From assembly GCA_002914845.1 (NCBI GenBank), contig JXTC01000309.1:273368-337367 (forward strand): a stretch of DNA of 64,000 bases, given 5' to 3'. This document shows positions 1 to 10,991 of this stretch, piece by piece. The notes under the pieces are model-generated. The model had not been told where the DNA came from, made no database searches, and worked only from the letters and a program-made list of their open reading frames with translations. Every line of letters starts with the position of its first letter. Position 1 is the first letter of the stretch. Origin of the DNA: Trema orientale (Eukaryota; Streptophyta; Magnoliopsida; Rosales; Cannabaceae). The translations under genes were made by a program, and so were the position numbers.

Positions 1-1
1 C

Positions 2-1091
2 ACAACTGGAGCTGATTACGCCAAGTTGGTCTACAAGGGCTGCGCGGACCAGAAGTTCCAAGACCCAAGTGGGTTTTACTCCCAAAACCTCAAATCACTC
101 TACAATTCACTGGTTTCTCAATCTGGGCAAAAACCCTTCTCCACAACCACCTCAGGGGACGGCCAGAACGCCATTACGGGCTGGTACCAATGCCGAGGCG
201 ACCTCACAACTGCCCAGTGCTACGACTGCGTGAGCAAGATCCCAGACATGGCCGCCAAGCTCTGTGACCGGGCCGTGGCGGCTCGAGTCCAGCTCCTTGG
301 CTGCTATCTCCGCTACGAAATCTCGGGTTTCAAGCAGGTTTCCGATACCGAGTTGCTCTACAAGATGTGTGGTTCGATTCGGGCCGAGGGGACCGGGTTC
401 GAGGCGAGGAGAGACACCGCTTTTGAATTGGTTGAAGATGGAGTCAAGAGTGGTAGTAGCTTGTTTTATACTGGGACCTATCAATCTGTGTATGTTTTGG
501 GGCAGTGTGAGGGTGATTTGGAGCCTAGTGATTGTGGTGATTGTGTCAAAAATGCTGTTCAGAAAGCTACTTCTGAGTGTGGTGACTCCATTTCTGGCCA
601 AATTTATCTTCAGAAGTGTTATCTTAGCTATAGTTATTACCCAAATGGAGTGCCTGGGATATCTTCATCAACAACAGACAAAGGTAGTAGAAATTTTTAT
701 CGGTTTTTTTGTTTTTGTTTTGGAGAATATATTAGTCAAAATGAGTGCAGGGGACTCTTCTATAATTTGAAAAATGGTGAATAAATGATGTTGATTGAGA
801 TTGAATAGAGAGAGATAGAGACAACAAGAGTTGTGTAAATTTTATGTGATTGGGATTGGTGTGGTGGCCCTGGTGGGGGCTGTTTTGGCTCTATACTTTT
901 TTGAAGTTTTTGCATATAAAGTCAAATTAAAGATACCCATGTGGTTGGTTTTTGTAGGTACAGGGCAAAATCATACACAGAGGACTGTGGCCATTGCTGT
1001 TGGAGGGGTTGCAGCTTTGGGTTTTTTGATTGTTTGTTTATTGTTCGTCCGGTCCGTGATGAAGAAACGCGGCGGCAAGCACCGAGGCTGA
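2..1091 (+). CDS. Plasmodesmata-located protein (PDLP), DUF26 type, 5' end cut off by the window
   Basis: Exons 2-683 and 958-1091 (intron 684-957, phase 1) give 271 residues that enter the window in frame, so the signal peptide and true start lie outside. Two Gnk2/DUF26 domains are seen, each with the C-x8-C-x2-C signature (CRGDLTTAQCYDC near residue 64 and CEGDLEPSDCGDC near residue 171). The second exon encodes a single membrane segment (VAIAVGGVAALGFLIVCLLF) and a short basic tail ending KKRGGKHRG. Two ectodomain DUF26 modules, one membrane span and no kinase domain is the PDLP layout; these proteins sit at plasmodesmata and modulate callose deposition and cell-to-cell traffic (family knowledge). 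A cysteine-rich receptor kinase is excluded because the gene stops after the tail. The exact PDLP paralogue cannot be assigned. Confidence 0.88.
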
Positions 1092-2560
1092 GAGGTTCAT
1101 TCTTGATGTTATTAGAATATACTAATACTTTATGTTCCTAATCTTTGGATTTATCTCAAATTTGTATGTATTACACTTTTTGTACAGATAGTATCACCGT
1201 ATATAGTGGGAAACTGGGTAATCAAGAATGGTAAAGAGAAAGGATAAAAGAATCATATCATGCAGATTATTGAGTGCATTAGATAGGTTACATTACATAT
1301 GAAGATTGCCATGCTTTTTAAGATTGGGTGGGTTTATTTTATTTCTTTTTCGAAAAAAGATCAGCTTTTGATACTAAAGGAGAAAAGTAAAGCCAAGACA
1401 GAATTTGTTGGGAATTTCGAATATCATATATAAATTAAAACAAAAACGTCCGCCACGAAAGCTTTTTGCTTGGAACTTGTTCTGTGAATATCCTTAGAAT
1501 TCCTCATATACTGAAAGGTGAATCAAACTGCTTGTATTTCTTTCCATGCATTTACAAAACTATTATATCGCTAAGAACATGTTTCTCAAATTGTTATTTT
1601 AGAATTTGCTTTAAATTCCATTTGAACATGGGTTCTCATTATAAGTGTTCAGTTCTCATTATAAGAATCTGAATCTTAGTATAATACCGACGTATGCTAT
1701 ACTTAAGCTCCTTATTCATGTAGAACTTGCTTGGTAATGGTTATATCCTCTGTTATTTGTTATTAAAAAGTGAAATAAATGATGGAGATGACTTGAACAA
1801 TATCTTGACAACAGCTTTACCTTTAGTTCCACTTCTGAAAATGAAAGTAACTAGCGTGGTCAATCAAGTTCTTAGTGATTTTATGTTTGTTTATATTGAG
1901 GATGATAATCGGACCATATTGAATTATTGGTTTGGTTTGTTTTATCTATATTTGTCACAGTGACGTGTGTCACGTCGTCTTCAGTGAATCACTGCTTTTT
2001 TATTTCGAGAGATTATAGTATAGGATACTGAGGTGGAAGGCATCTGTTGGCGACTTTCCTTGGTCGCCAATGTGAAAAAAAGAAAATATCAATACCTACC
2101 TAGTTAAGGCAGCTTTCGTACAAGAGTAATCCTTTACGATTTACAGGATTGATTTTGTATTGTATCCAAGTTCTATAAGTGCTTATAAGTTATAATGCAT
2201 AACTGGGGTCCATTTATTAAGTATCACTCCTTTTCCTTTTTCCTACCAGCTTTATCAATTTTCTACTCATATAATGCCACGCAGGAGTATTGTCGACTGC
2301 TAATGCATTGAAAAGAAAATTCAAATATTGATTAAATCTTTTGAAAGTTAAAATATTGATTAATCTTTTGAAAATTAAGAAGATTGTTGCCACACAACCA
2401 TATATGTAATGTGTACTACATGATTAAGCAATGCGATGGACCACCATAGAATCTCTCTCTCTCTCCCTCTCCCTCTCCCTCCTTTTATCTGTTTGTTTTT
2501 TTTTTTTTTTTGGGGGGGGGGAGGAAGGGGGGGTGTAACCGGATGCCGTATAGATTATTA

Positions 2561-2616
2561 GAACTTGGTCCGTCCTTATGATTAAAACGAACTTGGTCCG
2601 TCCTTATGATTAAAAC
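2561..2616. repeat. Perfect 28-bp tandem duplication
   Basis: Two identical 28-base units starting GAACTTGGTCCGTCC lie head to tail at 2561-2588 and 2589-2616. No function is apparent. Confidence 0.9.
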
Positions 2617-3360
2617 GACAGATCTTCACGGTCGATCCCTCCAAAAATAATTACGCCTACCAATAATTGAGCACTTTAAAAGCTTCATTTTTCTTTTCCC
2701 TTTTCACTTTTCCCGCTTTAAATGCTTTCTTGAAAGTAATAATAAGAATTAAATTCAACCACCTTAATTTCTTTATAACGTGGTAGTAAGAATAAAACTG
2801 CAGAATTTAATTCTTGATATTTCTTTGAAGAAGCATTTAAAGCGCTTTTTCATTAGGAACTACGACTATAAATCTATAACTACTTTATCAGCCTTCCGTT
2901 ATTCCCCAAAAAGGGAAAAAGAGAAAAGAAAAAAAAAAGGCAATTTATTATTATTTTTAAAAATAAAATAAGAGAGAAATAGAAAGCAATTTAAATTCCT
3001 TCAAGAAAATCGGTGCTCCTTGGTTGTTCACTACCAATCCACAAAACGGATGGAGCCATGAAGGCCTCGTCTGATGGCATTAACTCTAGACCAGTACTAG
3101 ATGTCACTGTTTGACAGGCTAAAATAATTAGCAAGACTGAGTAATAAATTTTGATAAAAAAAAAACTAAAGAAAGATTGCCAAGCAACGCTAACTATTGA
3201 ATGACAAGCTGAAAACGCAATATACTACAAAAAATGAGGAATGACTATCGAATTCTCTCATTTCACTGCTTTACACGTAAAGCTTATTATATTATAAAAA
3301 TATTAAATTGATTATTAAAATAATAAACTAGATGATGAAAATCAAATGTCAAACAAGATT

Positions 3361-3431
3361 GGAGAGTGTATTTAACACTCCTCATCAAGCAGAGAACATC
3401 TCAGACTGGAGAGTGTATTTAACACTCCTCA
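3361..3431. repeat. Two identical 24-bp near-palindromes
   Basis: The same 24 bases occur at 3361-3384 and 3408-3431. Each has inverted arms GGAGAGTGT and CACTCCTC around a central TTTAA, so each can fold on itself and the two copies can also pair. Probably the remnant of a small inverted-repeat element. Confidence 0.75.
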
Positions 3432-4946
3432 GGCACAGTACATCCGTTTGGGATTAAAAAAAGAGATTGCACCGTGAAGAATCTCAGAAGACTACGAATA
3501 GTCATTTGAAAACTAAACAAAAAATTCACCTCTTGCAGAAAGAAAATAATAAAAAGTGAAAAACCACTACCAAAAAGAACAGATAAAAGGAACAACAGCA
3601 ACAACGCTCCAGATTCCTCATTCCGGTCAGGATTTGGATACGCAAAGCTATTTAACCGTACGTTCATAAGCCCGTTGTTATTATCATTGTGAGAAATATC
3701 AATCGTAAGGCATTCCTGAACTTAACTCTTGATGCAATAATTGCATGTGCGGTAAAATATTATTAGCACATGTCCGCTAATCCATAATGAAAAAAAGGAA
3801 CGAGGAAGAACTAAAAAGAAATAGAGCTACCTTTCTAAATTTAACTAATCATGTAAAAATTCACCAAAGCGTGTTTCCTAGTTATGTAAGTAAACACATG
3901 AACGAGTAAGAAAGGGAAATATATTATATTTTTATTCTCTTCACCGTTCATTGCGAATTAGTAAACATGGTCTTGGAGTATTTAGTTTTGTATTGCTTAA
4001 ACAAATAAAAAACCTTCAAACCATCCATGTTCCAAATCATAACCAGACCCATAATGAAGCTTCGCAAACCGGGCAATATACACTCGCCACAGGCTCAAGC
4101 ACAAGGCCACAGAAACACACCTATATCAGGTGCAGCAAATGACCAAGTATCCCACAACTCTTTTACAATCTCTCGTACTAAGTAAACGTCCAGCCTACAC
4201 CGCAAACATATCCCAAGTTCTCTCTAGGAATGACTATTCTCAACATTCAAGAAGAATCAAAATAGATAGTTGCGTTACCAATCTGATCATCATCTCAATA
4301 CCAATGTCGACTTCCAACCAATTCAAACTGACCCTTCTCCCCAACGAGCTATTCCAAATACCACCCCAAAAAAAAAAAAGGAAAAGTAAGAAGTTTGTCC
4401 TTGAAACCAACTCTCAGTTCAAACTTCTCACCAAGAAACCAAGTCCAAGACAAAAGTCTACCGCTTTAGCTTCTTATGGATTTATACACACTTTCCCTTA
4501 AGCGTGGTACTGATCTAAGATATGAAGATTCACACTTAAAGCCTCACTTAACACTCCTAATAGCCTTAAATTTCATATTTGTTCAAGAAACTTCCTCTCC
4601 TTTCACTAGTGATTACTACACTTCCATTACAAACGATCATATATAAAGGTTCAACTATGTACTATTAACAACTAGGAACTTGATTGATAATCATATAAAG
4701 AAAATAAAGCATAACCCACTTTAGATATAACTAAACTAAGTAAAAATTTGGTCTAGCACAGAAAATATCAAACATATAGCTTCAGAAAATCATATAATTT
4801 TCTTTTTTTTTTAAAAAAAAGACGTTGTTGTAATCTCAAATTGAATTTACTTGAGATCTCATGGATTATGGAATTGAAGAGAAACATGGATTCAAAACCC
4901 AAAATGAGAAAAGTCAATCTCAAAGTCAAAAACCCTAAAGCTCACT

Positions 4947-5255
4947 TCACTTGTGGGAGGAGGAAGGGGTGCCGAGGAGGCTGGCCTGCTGAAGCTCGAG
5001 GTCGTTGAGCTGCTGCTCGCGGTCCATCTCGATGATCAAGGGGACGACGAGGACGAGGAACGTGGTCCCGGCGATCCAGGCGGCCTTGCTGGTGCTCTTC
5101 AGCAGCTTCTTCGTCACGAACGCCGCGTCCGACGCCGCCTGCTTTCCCCGAGCCACGATCTCCGACTGCGACACCCTCGCGAGTATGCCCTCGTCTTTCT
5201 TCGGGTTTCTCCTCTCGGGGAGTGAAACTCCGCCTCTTCGGGCTTGAGACGCCAT
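4947..5255 (-). CDS. TOM9-2: TOM9-2-like mitochondrial import receptor subunit (plant TOM22)
   Basis: A single intronless exon of 102 residues. Plant TOM9 is the shortened homologue of TOM22 and is a tail-oriented subunit of the outer-membrane TOM translocase that receives precursor proteins. The protein has a basic N-terminal region (residues 1-25), the stretch ILARVSQSEIV (24-34), an amphipathic segment, then the membrane span AAWIAGTTFLVLVVPLIIEM (58-77) followed by DREQQLNDLELQQASLLG. This membrane span and C-terminal pattern is characteristic of plant TOM9, and the length fits the ~100 aa family size. The absence of an acidic cytosolic receptor domain is normal for plants. The start is the first ATG of the frame. 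The gene is more GC-rich than its surroundings, as compact plant genes often are. Possible upstream regulatory motifs are listed separately. Confidence 0.93.
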   Translation of the reverse strand: MASQARRGGVSLPERRNPKKDEGILARVSQSEIVARGKQAASDAAFVTKKLLKSTSKAAWIAGTTFLVLVVPLIIEMDREQQLNDLELQQASLLGTPSSSHK

Positions 5256-5387
5256 GGATGATGACCTTCTCTGTTCCTCAACAGAACAGAATTCGCAGCG
5301 ATTCTATTCTCTCCACTGGATTCGCTAACTTTGACGAGGGTTTTAGTTCAGACACGGTTTGGTGGAGCGTTTGTATTTGTATTTCTC

Positions 5388-5429
5388 GGCCCATTTTGAA
5401 GCCATGATGAGCCCAGATTCTCAAGCCCA
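5388..5429 (-). promoter_or_regulatory. Cluster of three site II (TGGGCY) motifs upstream of TOM9-2
   Basis: Read on the minus strand, TGGGCC occurs at 5388-5393 and TGGGCT at 5410-5415 and 5424-5429, about 130-175 bases before the TOM9-2 ATG. Site II elements (TGGGCC/T), often in multiples, are known in promoters of nuclear genes for mitochondrial and ribosomal proteins and are bound by TCP factors. The motif match is direct; the promoter role is inferred. Confidence 0.55.
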
Positions 5430-6640
5430 CTTTTGCTTGCGACCAACCCAACAATCGATGGGGACTACGAAATGACCTTTTTATGGAAAATGGACCGACA
5501 AGATGACCTGTCTAGGGCTATTTTGCAAAATGACTCTCTTATAGTGTCACAAAATTAGGAAAAATTGATCCGGGTAGTACTAATTTAGAATAAAATGACT
5601 TTTTTAGTAGTCTTTTTTAAATCGATATTTCTAGTAGTGTCACAAATTGTATGACAAGGAGTCACACAATTTGTGACTCTAAAATTTTATCTTTTCTAAG
5701 ACTAATCAATAGTAAAAAATTATGTGAGCATTCGTCACACAGGGTCACATAACACTAAAACGGTCACAGAACACTAAAACACTGTTAGAAAGATCATTTT
5801 TCAAATCAATCTTAAAAAATTCATTTTAGTCAAAATTACTACTATTTATTTCAATTTCTCCAGCGTTTCATGGTCAATTATGATACCTCATTAATGTTGT
5901 CACACTCCTACAAACTACTAATTAGGTCACTTTATCTTAGTTAAGTATTATTTTCCAATATAACTTTTCTTTTGGATGTTGTATATTTTGATCGGTGGTC
6001 ATGATTTTTCATGACCGTGGTCACAAATTTTGCGACCACGGTCACAATTTGCGACAACCAACCATTAAATGTCTTTTGTTTATGTTAGAGTTTTTGTGGT
6101 GGGTGTTTTTCACCTGCTTATTGGTAAATGTCTGCTTATAAGATTTAATAACGAATCTTTTTCACCCGTATTTCTTTTTTCACCGATTTAGTTTTTACAG
6201 TGATCGAGTTGCGAAATGATTGAGCGTGTTTATGATTTGGTTTGGAAATTTATTAAGTAAATAAGTTTTTTTTTTTAACCTTTAACTGACATAAATTCCA
6301 AAAATAAGGGAAAAACAAATGTCCTTTGTTTTAAGGGGCCCATGATGCGGACACTGATTCCTCTATCTATTTTGTAATAACTCAAATGAAGGTACAGCAG
6401 GCTCACGTGCAGTCTCGTGGGCATTCATTAGAAGGTGCCAATGCCACTCCTTGAGTTTTCAAGTCATCTTGGTTTTCAAGTCAAGAAATGGATATAGCAG
6501 TTTTCAGTTCACCAGGTGACCGTTACTTCTGTCAGACTCCAACACAGTCCCTCTAGCTTACGTTCCTATTTTTTTTTTTTTTCAACAAACCACTTTAATC
6601 TTCAAAAACCCACCTGACCTGAGCCTTCTCATTCCTTATC
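5430..6640. repeat. Intergenic stretch with a dispersed GTCACA-rich repeat
   Basis: The block at about 5540-5840 is rich in GTCACA/TGTGAC and contains phrases such as AAAATGACTTTTTTAGTAG and TTTCTAGTAGTGTCACA. A diverged copy lies at about 37540-37740 with AAAATGACTTTTTTACAAG and matching GTCACA-rich sequence, so this is a dispersed repeat family. The remainder (5850-6640) is AT-rich and holds nothing recognisable. No coding frame is supported. Confidence 0.55.
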
Positions 6641-6705
6641 CACTCTACTCTCGAAAAAAAAAAAAACAACCGAAGCTAATTCGAATTTGAAAACAAGCGA
6701 CAAAA

Positions 6706-8170
6706 AGTGAGGTTTCCTTCCTTCCTTACATGTCTAGCTACTTTACCTTTCTCTTTAGTATTACCAAAAAGGAGGGAAAAAAAAAAAAAGGAATTTTTTT
6801 CTAGTACCCATTTTGTTTTTCTAGATCTCTTGAAACATTTTCGTTTGTGGGTGTTTCATATTTTTTGAATTTTGAAGTTGAAACACGTAAAAAAGTGAGA
6901 GTGTTTTTCTGATGGAATTCTGCTATTTTCTAATTTTATATTTTCTCGTGTTCATTTTTCTAAACTTTTTATGAAATTTGTGACTTTATCGTGTTTAATT
7001 ATTACTTGCAGTGTATCCAAGGGTGAAGGTGAGAGCAAGTGAACAAGAAGATTGTATCTCTCCACAAAATGATAGTAAACAGGAGCTGTTTTCGAAAGGT
7101 ACTGAATCTTCTTCTAGTCAAGGTTGTTTCTTTCTATTACCATCCAAAATTATAGTGGTATATATGTATACATACATATATCTTCTTCTATTAGATTGTT
7201 TCTTCCCGTTACCATCCAAAATTATAGTGGTATATACACATATATATATATATATATATATATATTTTAAATTTTCTTTTGCCAGCCTATGAACCAGATG
7301 ATTGGACTTAAATATGGTGTAACCAATAAATGGTATATGACTTTAGACTGCTATGTAATATATTTTTTACCCCCAGAAAAAGAGAATCAAAGGAGCAGTT
7401 CACCACTACCAATTGCCAGAATCTTGGAAGCATACGTGCTAAATTCGACGATGCAATTGAATTCAGCATCCAAAGGTTGAATCTTCATAATTATTAAGTT
7501 CTACAGTGCCTCTTATATTACAGATATCCATGTATATACACATTTTTATATTAACTTTTGTAAATCAGTTGAGAACAAGAGACATCTTGTCAAGGATTCC
7601 AAACCAAATGTGAGAGCTAGCTCCGTTCCACGACCCCGTGCCGTCTTATCTAGCCCTGGTAATTTAATTTATTTATGACTTGTTTGGCGATATTTATGTT
7701 TTTAATTTTTACAAAAAGTAAAGAGTGAATATATTTTCGAGATATTATTTGAGAAAATCTCTATCGTGTATTTCAATTTTTTAAAAAAATACAAAATATA
7801 GTTTCCAAATAAGTTCTAAATTTTTGTTTCACTTACCCATATTCTCAAAGCACACCTTTAATTTCTCAAGCCAAACAAATTGCAAAGTTGGTAGCCTAAC
7901 GTTGGTTTTGTGTGCTTTTCAGATAATGATGGAATGATTGGAAGTAGAAACAAGTTAGTCAATGAAAGAGGTTCAGCTCTCAAAGAAAAGAAAGTAATAC
8001 CTGGTAGAACCAAGTTAATAATCCCAATTAAGGGTGAGCCAGAAAGGCCTCTAACCATGGGAAAGAATTCTTCTGATAAAGCATTTAAAAGCAAGAGTGA
8101 CCAGAAGCAGAGGAAGTCTCAAGAACCTGTTATGAGTAGCCGGAAAGCGACTTTAAGAGTTAGGAAATAA
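6706..8170 (+). CDS. Small basic plant protein of unknown function; start codon split by an intron
   Basis: I do not recognise the family. Proposed coding parts are the A at 6706, then 7012-7098, 7377-7475, 7569-7658 and 7923-8170: 525 bases, 174 residues plus stop, with every intron in phase 1. The upstream exon ends ...GCGACAAAAA before a good GTGAGG donor; joined to TGTATCCAAGG at 7012 it creates ATG TAT CCA AGG, giving MYPRVKVR. The protein is hydrophilic and lysine-rich, with low-complexity serine stretches, a more ordered-looking SSPLPIARILEAYVL segment and a basic C-terminus (SRKATLRVRK). No signal peptide or membrane segment is seen. A second donor at 7123 would extend exon 2 by 24 bases in frame (182 aa). 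The consistent frame over five exons makes a real gene likely, but the start and first exon are inferred. Confidence 0.6.
7123..7235. repeat. Intronic imperfect duplication, ~41 bp
   Basis: The segment containing ACCATCCAAAATTATAGTGG occurs at about 7123-7163 and again at 7195-7235, both with a TTGTTTCTT lead-in and followed by TA-rich microsatellite. It lies just after the alternative donor of the unknown gene's second exon. Confidence 0.75.
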
Positions 8171-8780
8171 TGTTTTTAGTTTGGATTTTATTAATATTTG
8201 GATTGCTTACCATTCACTCAGTTATGCAGTTTGTGAAATGTGTCAAATGACTCGTTATGATATTTGTCTTCACGTGGTTTGCATGGCCTTTGGAATTTAT
8301 TATGGAAAATGCTAATTTGAATGATGCGACTTTAGGCCTCATTTGTTGCATTGGATTATGATTAAGATAAGAATTATTTATTCTTAAACTCAAGTCTAAT
8401 AACAATTTGAGATTGAGAAAAGTTATCTATACATCAAAATTATTCCTCTCTATACCGATAACTAATCCCATTTAAAAGTGTAGGAATGTTAATCCCACGC
8501 TTCATTGGTTCATTACTAGTAAGCTCCACTTTGATTTCACATGTACATTCCTAAAGACATTATTAAGTTTATAAAAATGCTTTGTTGTTATTGAAAATAT
8601 TCTTAACGACATGATTAGATTTACAAAAATGTTTTTGTTATTATTGAAAACTAGTCATTATACTGCGTTTTGCATGATTTGGTATTAATATTGCATAATC
8701 GTAATGTGAGATAATGCGTTAATTATTGTAGTATTTTTTATTCTTTCTTTTCATTCAACTCAAGTAATTACACGAAATAA
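8171..8780. other. Intergenic, 3' flank of the unknown gene
   Basis: AT-rich sequence up to the assembly gap; presumably a 3' UTR in its first part. No further feature is visible. Confidence 0.5.
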
Positions 8781-9670
8781 NNNNNNNNNNNNNNNNNNNN
8801 NNNNNNNNNNNNNNNNNNNNNNNNNNNNNNNNNNNNNNNNNNNNNNNNNNNNNNNNNNNNNNNNNNNNNNNNNNNNNNNNNNNNNNNNNNNNNNNNNNNN
8901 NNNNNNNNNNNNNNNNNNNNNNNNNNNNNNNNNNNNNNNNNNNNNNNNNNNNNNNNNNNNNNNNNNNNNNNNNNNNNNNNNNNNNNNNNNNNNNNNNNNN
9001 NNNNNNNNNNNNNNNNNNNNNNNNNNNNNNNNNNNNNNNNNNNNNNNNNNNNNNNNNNNNNNNNNNNNNNNNNNNNNNNNNNNNNNNNNNNNNNNNNNNN
9101 NNNNNNNNNNNNNNNNNNNNNNNNNNNNNNNNNNNNNNNNNNNNNNNNNNNNNNNNNNNNNNNNNNNNNNNNNNNNNNNNNNNNNNNNNNNNNNNNNNNN
9201 NNNNNNNNNNNNNNNNNNNNNNNNNNNNNNNNNNNNNNNNNNNNNNNNNNNNNNNNNNNNNNNNNNNNNNNNNNNNNNNNNNNNNNNNNNNNNNNNNNNN
9301 NNNNNNNNNNNNNNNNNNNNNNNNNNNNNNNNNNNNNNNNNNNNNNNNNNNNNNNNNNNNNNNNNNNNNNNNNNNNNNNNNNNNNNNNNNNNNNNNNNNN
9401 NNNNNNNNNNNNNNNNNNNNNNNNNNNNNNNNNNNNNNNNNNNNNNNNNNNNNNNNNNNNNNNNNNNNNNNNNNNNNNNNNNNNNNNNNNNNNNNNNNNN
9501 NNNNNNNNNNNNNNNNNNNNNNNNNNNNNNNNNNNNNNNNNNNNNNNNNNNNNNNNNNNNNNNNNNNNNNNNNNNNNNNNNNNNNNNNNNNNNNNNNNNN
9601 NNNNNNNNNNNNNNNNNNNNNNNNNNNNNNNNNNNNNNNNNNNNNNNNNNNNNNNNNNNNNNNNNNNNNN
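8781..9670. other. Assembly gap (890 undetermined bases)
   Basis: A run of N. Its left flank is unique-looking; its right flank runs into a short tandem repeat, which may be why assembly failed. Confidence 0.99.
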
Positions 9671-9778
9671 AAATTTGAATTTCAAAACTATTTTTTCCCC
9701 TCCAAACTCTCATTTGTTATTTTTGTCTCTAAACCAAGTGAGATAACTATTATGCCCTTAAAAAATTTGTACATAACT

Positions 9779-10016
9779 CTGGGGATATATTGCAAATCAG
9801 CGAAAAATTCAGAGGCTAATCATGCCAAAAATCCTAAATTCAAGGTCCTAATTGCCAAAAAAAAAAGTTCAGGGGATACATTACAAATCAACGAAAAATT
9901 CAGGGGCTAATCATGTCAAAAATCCTAAATTCATGGTCCTAATTGCCAAAAAAAAAATTCAGGGAATATATTGCAAATCATCGAAAAATTCAGGGACTAA
10001 TCATGCCAAAAACCCT
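9779..10016. repeat. Tandem repeat, about three copies of a ~90-bp unit
   Basis: Successive units start near 9779, 9868 and 9957 and share GGGGATAYATTRCAAATCA, CGAAAAATTCAGG, CTAATCATG and TGGTCCTAATTGCC, each ending in an A-run; the last unit is incomplete. The array starts about 110 bases to the right of the N gap. Confidence 0.85.
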
Positions 10017-10768
10017 TTTTTCTATTCAAACTTTTCGGTTTATACTTCACCTCGATGGTTATATCACGGCATCCTTAAATATTATATATGATAGATAGAC
10101 CCCGTCAACTATGACATATATATTTTTATCTATGTTTGATAAGGAAAAAAGTAATAAGACATATCTGCCTATATGAAAAATAGATTATAATATCGACATA
10201 TAATCTAGACATTGTTAATGACAGAAAAGCAAAAATAATATAATCTTATAATCATATCTGTCTTAAAATTTCAAATACTAACAATTATTTTATGAAGGTT
10301 AATATAGATTTAAATAGTAGCAATTGACATTAATAATAATAAAATAGGTAGTGGTACTTGTTTATTTAAAGTTAAAGGATAAAGGATACATTAAGCCTAG
10401 TTTATAATTAAGTTTAATGTATTAAAATATTAAATAATGTATTTATCTCTACATTCAAAATATAAATGTAATAAGATAAGGAAAATAATTAATTTATTTT
10501 GACGAGATGAATGATCACTACTATTGATTCGATAAACTAAATTTAATATAAGCTATCATTAATATTAAATAAATATAATATTATATCATAGATGTATAAA
10601 TTACGACCAATCATGATATGAAAAAATAATAATAGAACCAATCATAGTATGATAAAATAAGAGTTAAATTAGAAATTTTCTTAAAATTTTAAAAATAGAA
10701 TACTAATTAAATAAGCTATCACATTTTTCACTTTCTCTTTGCTTTAAGCTTAATATATATATATATAT

Positions 10769-10952
10769 GGGCACCAATCCAGTAGGTATTTTTTTTTTTA
10801 ACCTATACATAGGTATCATTTTGGTCAATGAAAATTTATTATATATATTTTTTTATTGAAAAAGGTAGGAGAGAGAAATAGCATTAATGATGCACGTTAC
10901 GTAACTCATTATAGTCGTTGGATCACCATTAGATGATGGTCNGGATTGGTAA

Positions 10953-10954
<2 letters not shown>
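10769..10954. mobile_element. Small MITE-like element inside a TA repeat
   Basis: Short terminal inverted repeats (GGGCACCAATCC at the left, GGATTGGTAACC at the right) bound ~186 bases that sit directly between TA dinucleotide runs. The interior shares ACCTATACATAGGT and a following TTTTGGTCAA with copies near 54938, 55000, 55494 and 56290, in either orientation. It carries no coding sequence. Ambiguous base at 10942. Confidence 0.6.

Positions 10955-10991
<37 letters not shown>

Larger units (their letters stand above)
1092..4946. other. Intergenic region without a supported gene
   Basis: No reading frame here has recognisable protein content or convincing exon structure. The first few hundred bases are presumably the PDLP 3' UTR and the last ~250 bases the TOM9 3' UTR. 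It contains CT-rich and homopolymer runs near 2452-2520, a short tandem duplication (2561-2616) and a repeated near-palindrome (3361-3431). Confidence 0.6.

Noticed and set aside
3419..3667. 82-codon minus-strand frame
   Set aside because: No recognisable motif, overlaps the repeated near-palindromes, and has no exon neighbours.
8760..9713. Long open frame on the minus strand spanning the N run
   Set aside because: Consists almost wholly of undetermined bases, so it has no evidential value.
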